Shown here piece by piece: positions 5,824 through 7,229 of a DNA stretch of 7,229 bases. Both the position numbers and the translations under genes were made by a program. The first letter of the stretch is position 1. Each line of letters opens with the position of its first letter. This DNA comes from Acidobacteriota bacterium (GTDB lineage Bacteria > Acidobacteriota > Terriglobia > Terriglobales > Acidobacteriaceae), in contig JAJZCP010000074.1 in assembly GCA_021846065.1 (NCBI GenBank), positions 1 to 7,229 of the forward strand, written 5' to 3'. The notes under the pieces were generated by a model that was given only the letters and a program-made list of their open reading frames with translations, did not search any database and was not told the origin of the DNA.

Positions 5824-7229
5824 ATGCGTAAACGACACTTGTCCTTTGCACTTAGCCTGATTCTGCCTGCCTTCTCGCTCTGTGCACACGCCCAGTCCGC
5901 GGCTCAGTCAACAACCAAACCTGTACTCAAACTCTCCGATGCTGCTCACGCCGATCTCATTCGGCTGGGCGGCCAGATGATGGTGGCCGGCAAAGCCTAT
6001 GAATATGATCGCGAACTGGCCGACGAGATTGGCCCACGCCTCACCGGCTCCGCCAATTACGTTCAAGCCACAGATTGGGCCGTCGCCGAGTTCAAGCGTC
6101 TCGGCCTGAGCACTGTTCACAAGGAAGGCTGGACCATTCCCGCCACCTGGGAGCCGGAAAATCTGGCCTCAGCGCGCATGATTGCTCCTCATGAGCAGCG
6201 CCTCCATCTGGAAAGCGAAGGCTGGAGTCCGTCCACGCCTGAGGGTGGCGTCCGTGGCAAGGTCGTCTATCTCGGCGAGTTGAAGGGTGCCAGCGTGCAG
6301 GCGCATGCCGCCGAAATCAAAGGGTCCATCGTGCTGGTGGATGGCCAGTCCGTGGACAGTGCGATTCAGGATGGCTTCGGCAAGCTCTTCGACGCGCTCA
6401 ACGAGATCGGCAAGGCCGGAGCCAAAGGGCTGATTCTCGGCATTGGCACCACCAACGACGCGCCGAGTTTTGTCGGCGTAACGAACTTCAACGGCTCCAT
6501 CGCCAACCTGCCCACCGGCAACCTCGGCCTGGAGGACACGCTTTTGTTGAAGCGGCTGCTCGCGCGCGGGCCGGTCGAGGTTGAGTTCAGCTTCAAGAAC
6601 CACATCCGCAAAAACGTGACCGTCAACAACGTGGTGGCGGAGATTCCAGGCACCGACAACAGCGGCGATTATGTCCTCATCGGCGGCCACCTCGATTCGT
6701 GGCATCCCGGCACCGGCGCTCAGGATAACGGCACCGGCGCCGCATCTGTCGTCGCCGTCGCGCAGGCCGTCATGGCCAGTGGATTGAAGCCCCGGCGAAC
6801 CATGCGCTTCGTCCTCTTCGGTGGTGAAGAAGAAGGCACCATCGGCTCCATCCGCTATGCCGAACAGCACGCTTCGGATCTCGTCCACTGCGTCGGCGTC
6901 TTTGTCACAGACACCGGCTCAGAGGCTCCCAAAGGCTGGTATACCTTTGGCCGCGCCGACGAAATCGGCGCATTGCAGGCCATTCAGCCCTTGCTCGATT
7001 CCCTCGGCGCCGGCGGCGTCAGCAACAACGGCGAATATACTTTCGAGACCGACGAGTCCGCTTTTCTGGTCAAGGGTGTGCCCGCTTTTGTCCTCTGGAC
7101 GCCGGTCGACAAGTACTTCCAGATTCACCACAAACCAAGCGACACCTTCGACAAGGTCAACCAGCGCGACCTGAATCTGGGCGCGGCCACGGTCGGCCTC
7201 ACGGCCTATGCCATAGCCGATGCGAACAA
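5824..7229 (+). CDS. Secreted M28-family zinc metallopeptidase (3' end outside window)
   Basis: An open frame of 468 codons runs off the right edge, so the protein is C-terminally incomplete here. Residues 1-23 are a classical signal peptide (MRKRHLSFAL...) cut after AHA, directing export. The M28 dinuclear zinc site is complete: GGHLDSW with His289, QDNGTG with bridging Asp301, GGEEEG with general base Glu335 and ligand Glu336, VTDTG with Asp363, and QIHHKPSD with His435 or His436. The segment at about 130-255, before the peptidase core, includes GAKGLILG and is typical of a protease-associated-like insertion in carboxypeptidase Q-type M28 enzymes. It probably removes single residues or splits dipeptides in the periplasm or outside the cell. 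The start has no ribosome-binding sequence, but no other in-frame start would retain the signal peptide. It lies 89 nt after the DUF6526 gene on the same strand; whether it is co-transcribed is unclear, given the possible promoter just before it. Confidence 0.93.
   Translation, partial: MRKRHLSFALSLILPAFSLCAHAQSAAQSTTKPVLKLSDAAHADLIRLGGQMMVAGKAYEYDRELADEIGPRLTGSANYVQATDWAVAEFKRLGLSTVHKEGWTIPATWEPENLASARMIAPHEQRLHLESEGWSPSTPEGGVRGKVVYLGELKGASVQAHAAEIKGSIVLVDGQSVDSAIQDGFGKLFDALNEIGKAGAKGLILGIGTTNDAPSFVGVTNFNGSIANLPTGNLGLEDTLLLKRLLARGPVEVEFSFKNHIRKNVTVNNVVAEIPGTDNSGDYVLIGGHLDSWHPGTGAQDNGTGAASVVAVAQAVMASGLKPRRTMRFVLFGGEEEGTIGSIRYAEQHASDLVHCVGVFVTDTGSEAPKGWYTFGRADEIGALQAIQPLLDSLGAGGVSNNGEYTFETDESAFLVKGVPAFVLWTPVDKYFQIHHKPSDTFDKVNQRDLNLGAATVGLTAYAIADAN

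Noticed and set aside
6169..6888. Minus-strand open frame (239 codons) inside the M28 gene
   Set aside because: The plus-strand frame carries all M28 zinc ligands; the antisense product looks like a reverse translation of that coding sequence.

Overview
The window comes from a fairly GC-rich bacterial chromosome. Several features suggest an acidobacterium of the Terriglobia (subdivision 1) type: a DUF6526 protein, an M28 peptidase, a secreted sialate-O-acetylesterase-like enzyme and an aldehyde dehydrogenase ending in a [10 protein letters not shown]...GNGHRE segment. This placement is inferred from remembered family distribution, not from a search. I see no mobile element, CRISPR array or rRNA.

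Layout, left to right. (1) 21-1529 (+) is a complete NAD(P)+-dependent aldehyde dehydrogenase with all its catalytic residues. (2) 1530-1623 is a short convergent intergenic region. It holds a perfect 12-bp tandem duplication and a 9-bp-stem hairpin that probably terminates the minus-strand operon. (3) 1624-3803 (-) is a two-gene operon: a secreted SGNH-type sialate O-acetylesterase followed, with an ATGA stop/start overlap, by a small putative lipoprotein of unknown function. The first codons of the esterase contain an in-frame 15-bp minisatellite that encodes (G/D)P(V/A)PS repeats. (4) 3804-4131 is the only stretch over 300 bases without a protein gene. On the minus strand it carries a tRNA-like element: T-arm, 7-bp acceptor stem and 5-bp anticodon stem are good, but the D-arm is poor and the anticodon loop is oversized and contains part of a direct repeat. 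A strong hairpin lies just before the next start. (5) 4132-5256 and 5282-5731 (+) are probably co-transcribed. The first is a secreted protein with His-then-Cys motifs, suggesting a permuted papain-like (NlpC/P60-type) fold. The second is a two-helix DUF6526 membrane protein. (6) 5824-7229 (+) is an M28-family zinc aminopeptidase/carboxypeptidase with a signal peptide, cut by the window edge. It has no Shine-Dalgarno and a -10-like box 7 nt before its ATG, a possible leaderless arrangement.

Functionally this is mostly envelope and periplasmic hydrolysis: an esterase on acetylated glycans, a metallopeptidase and a putative Cys-dependent hydrolase or acyltransferase, next to a general aldehyde-oxidising enzyme. 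Nothing shows that all of them form one pathway. The less explained items are the tRNA-like element, the coding minisatellite and the His/Cys protein paired with DUF6526.
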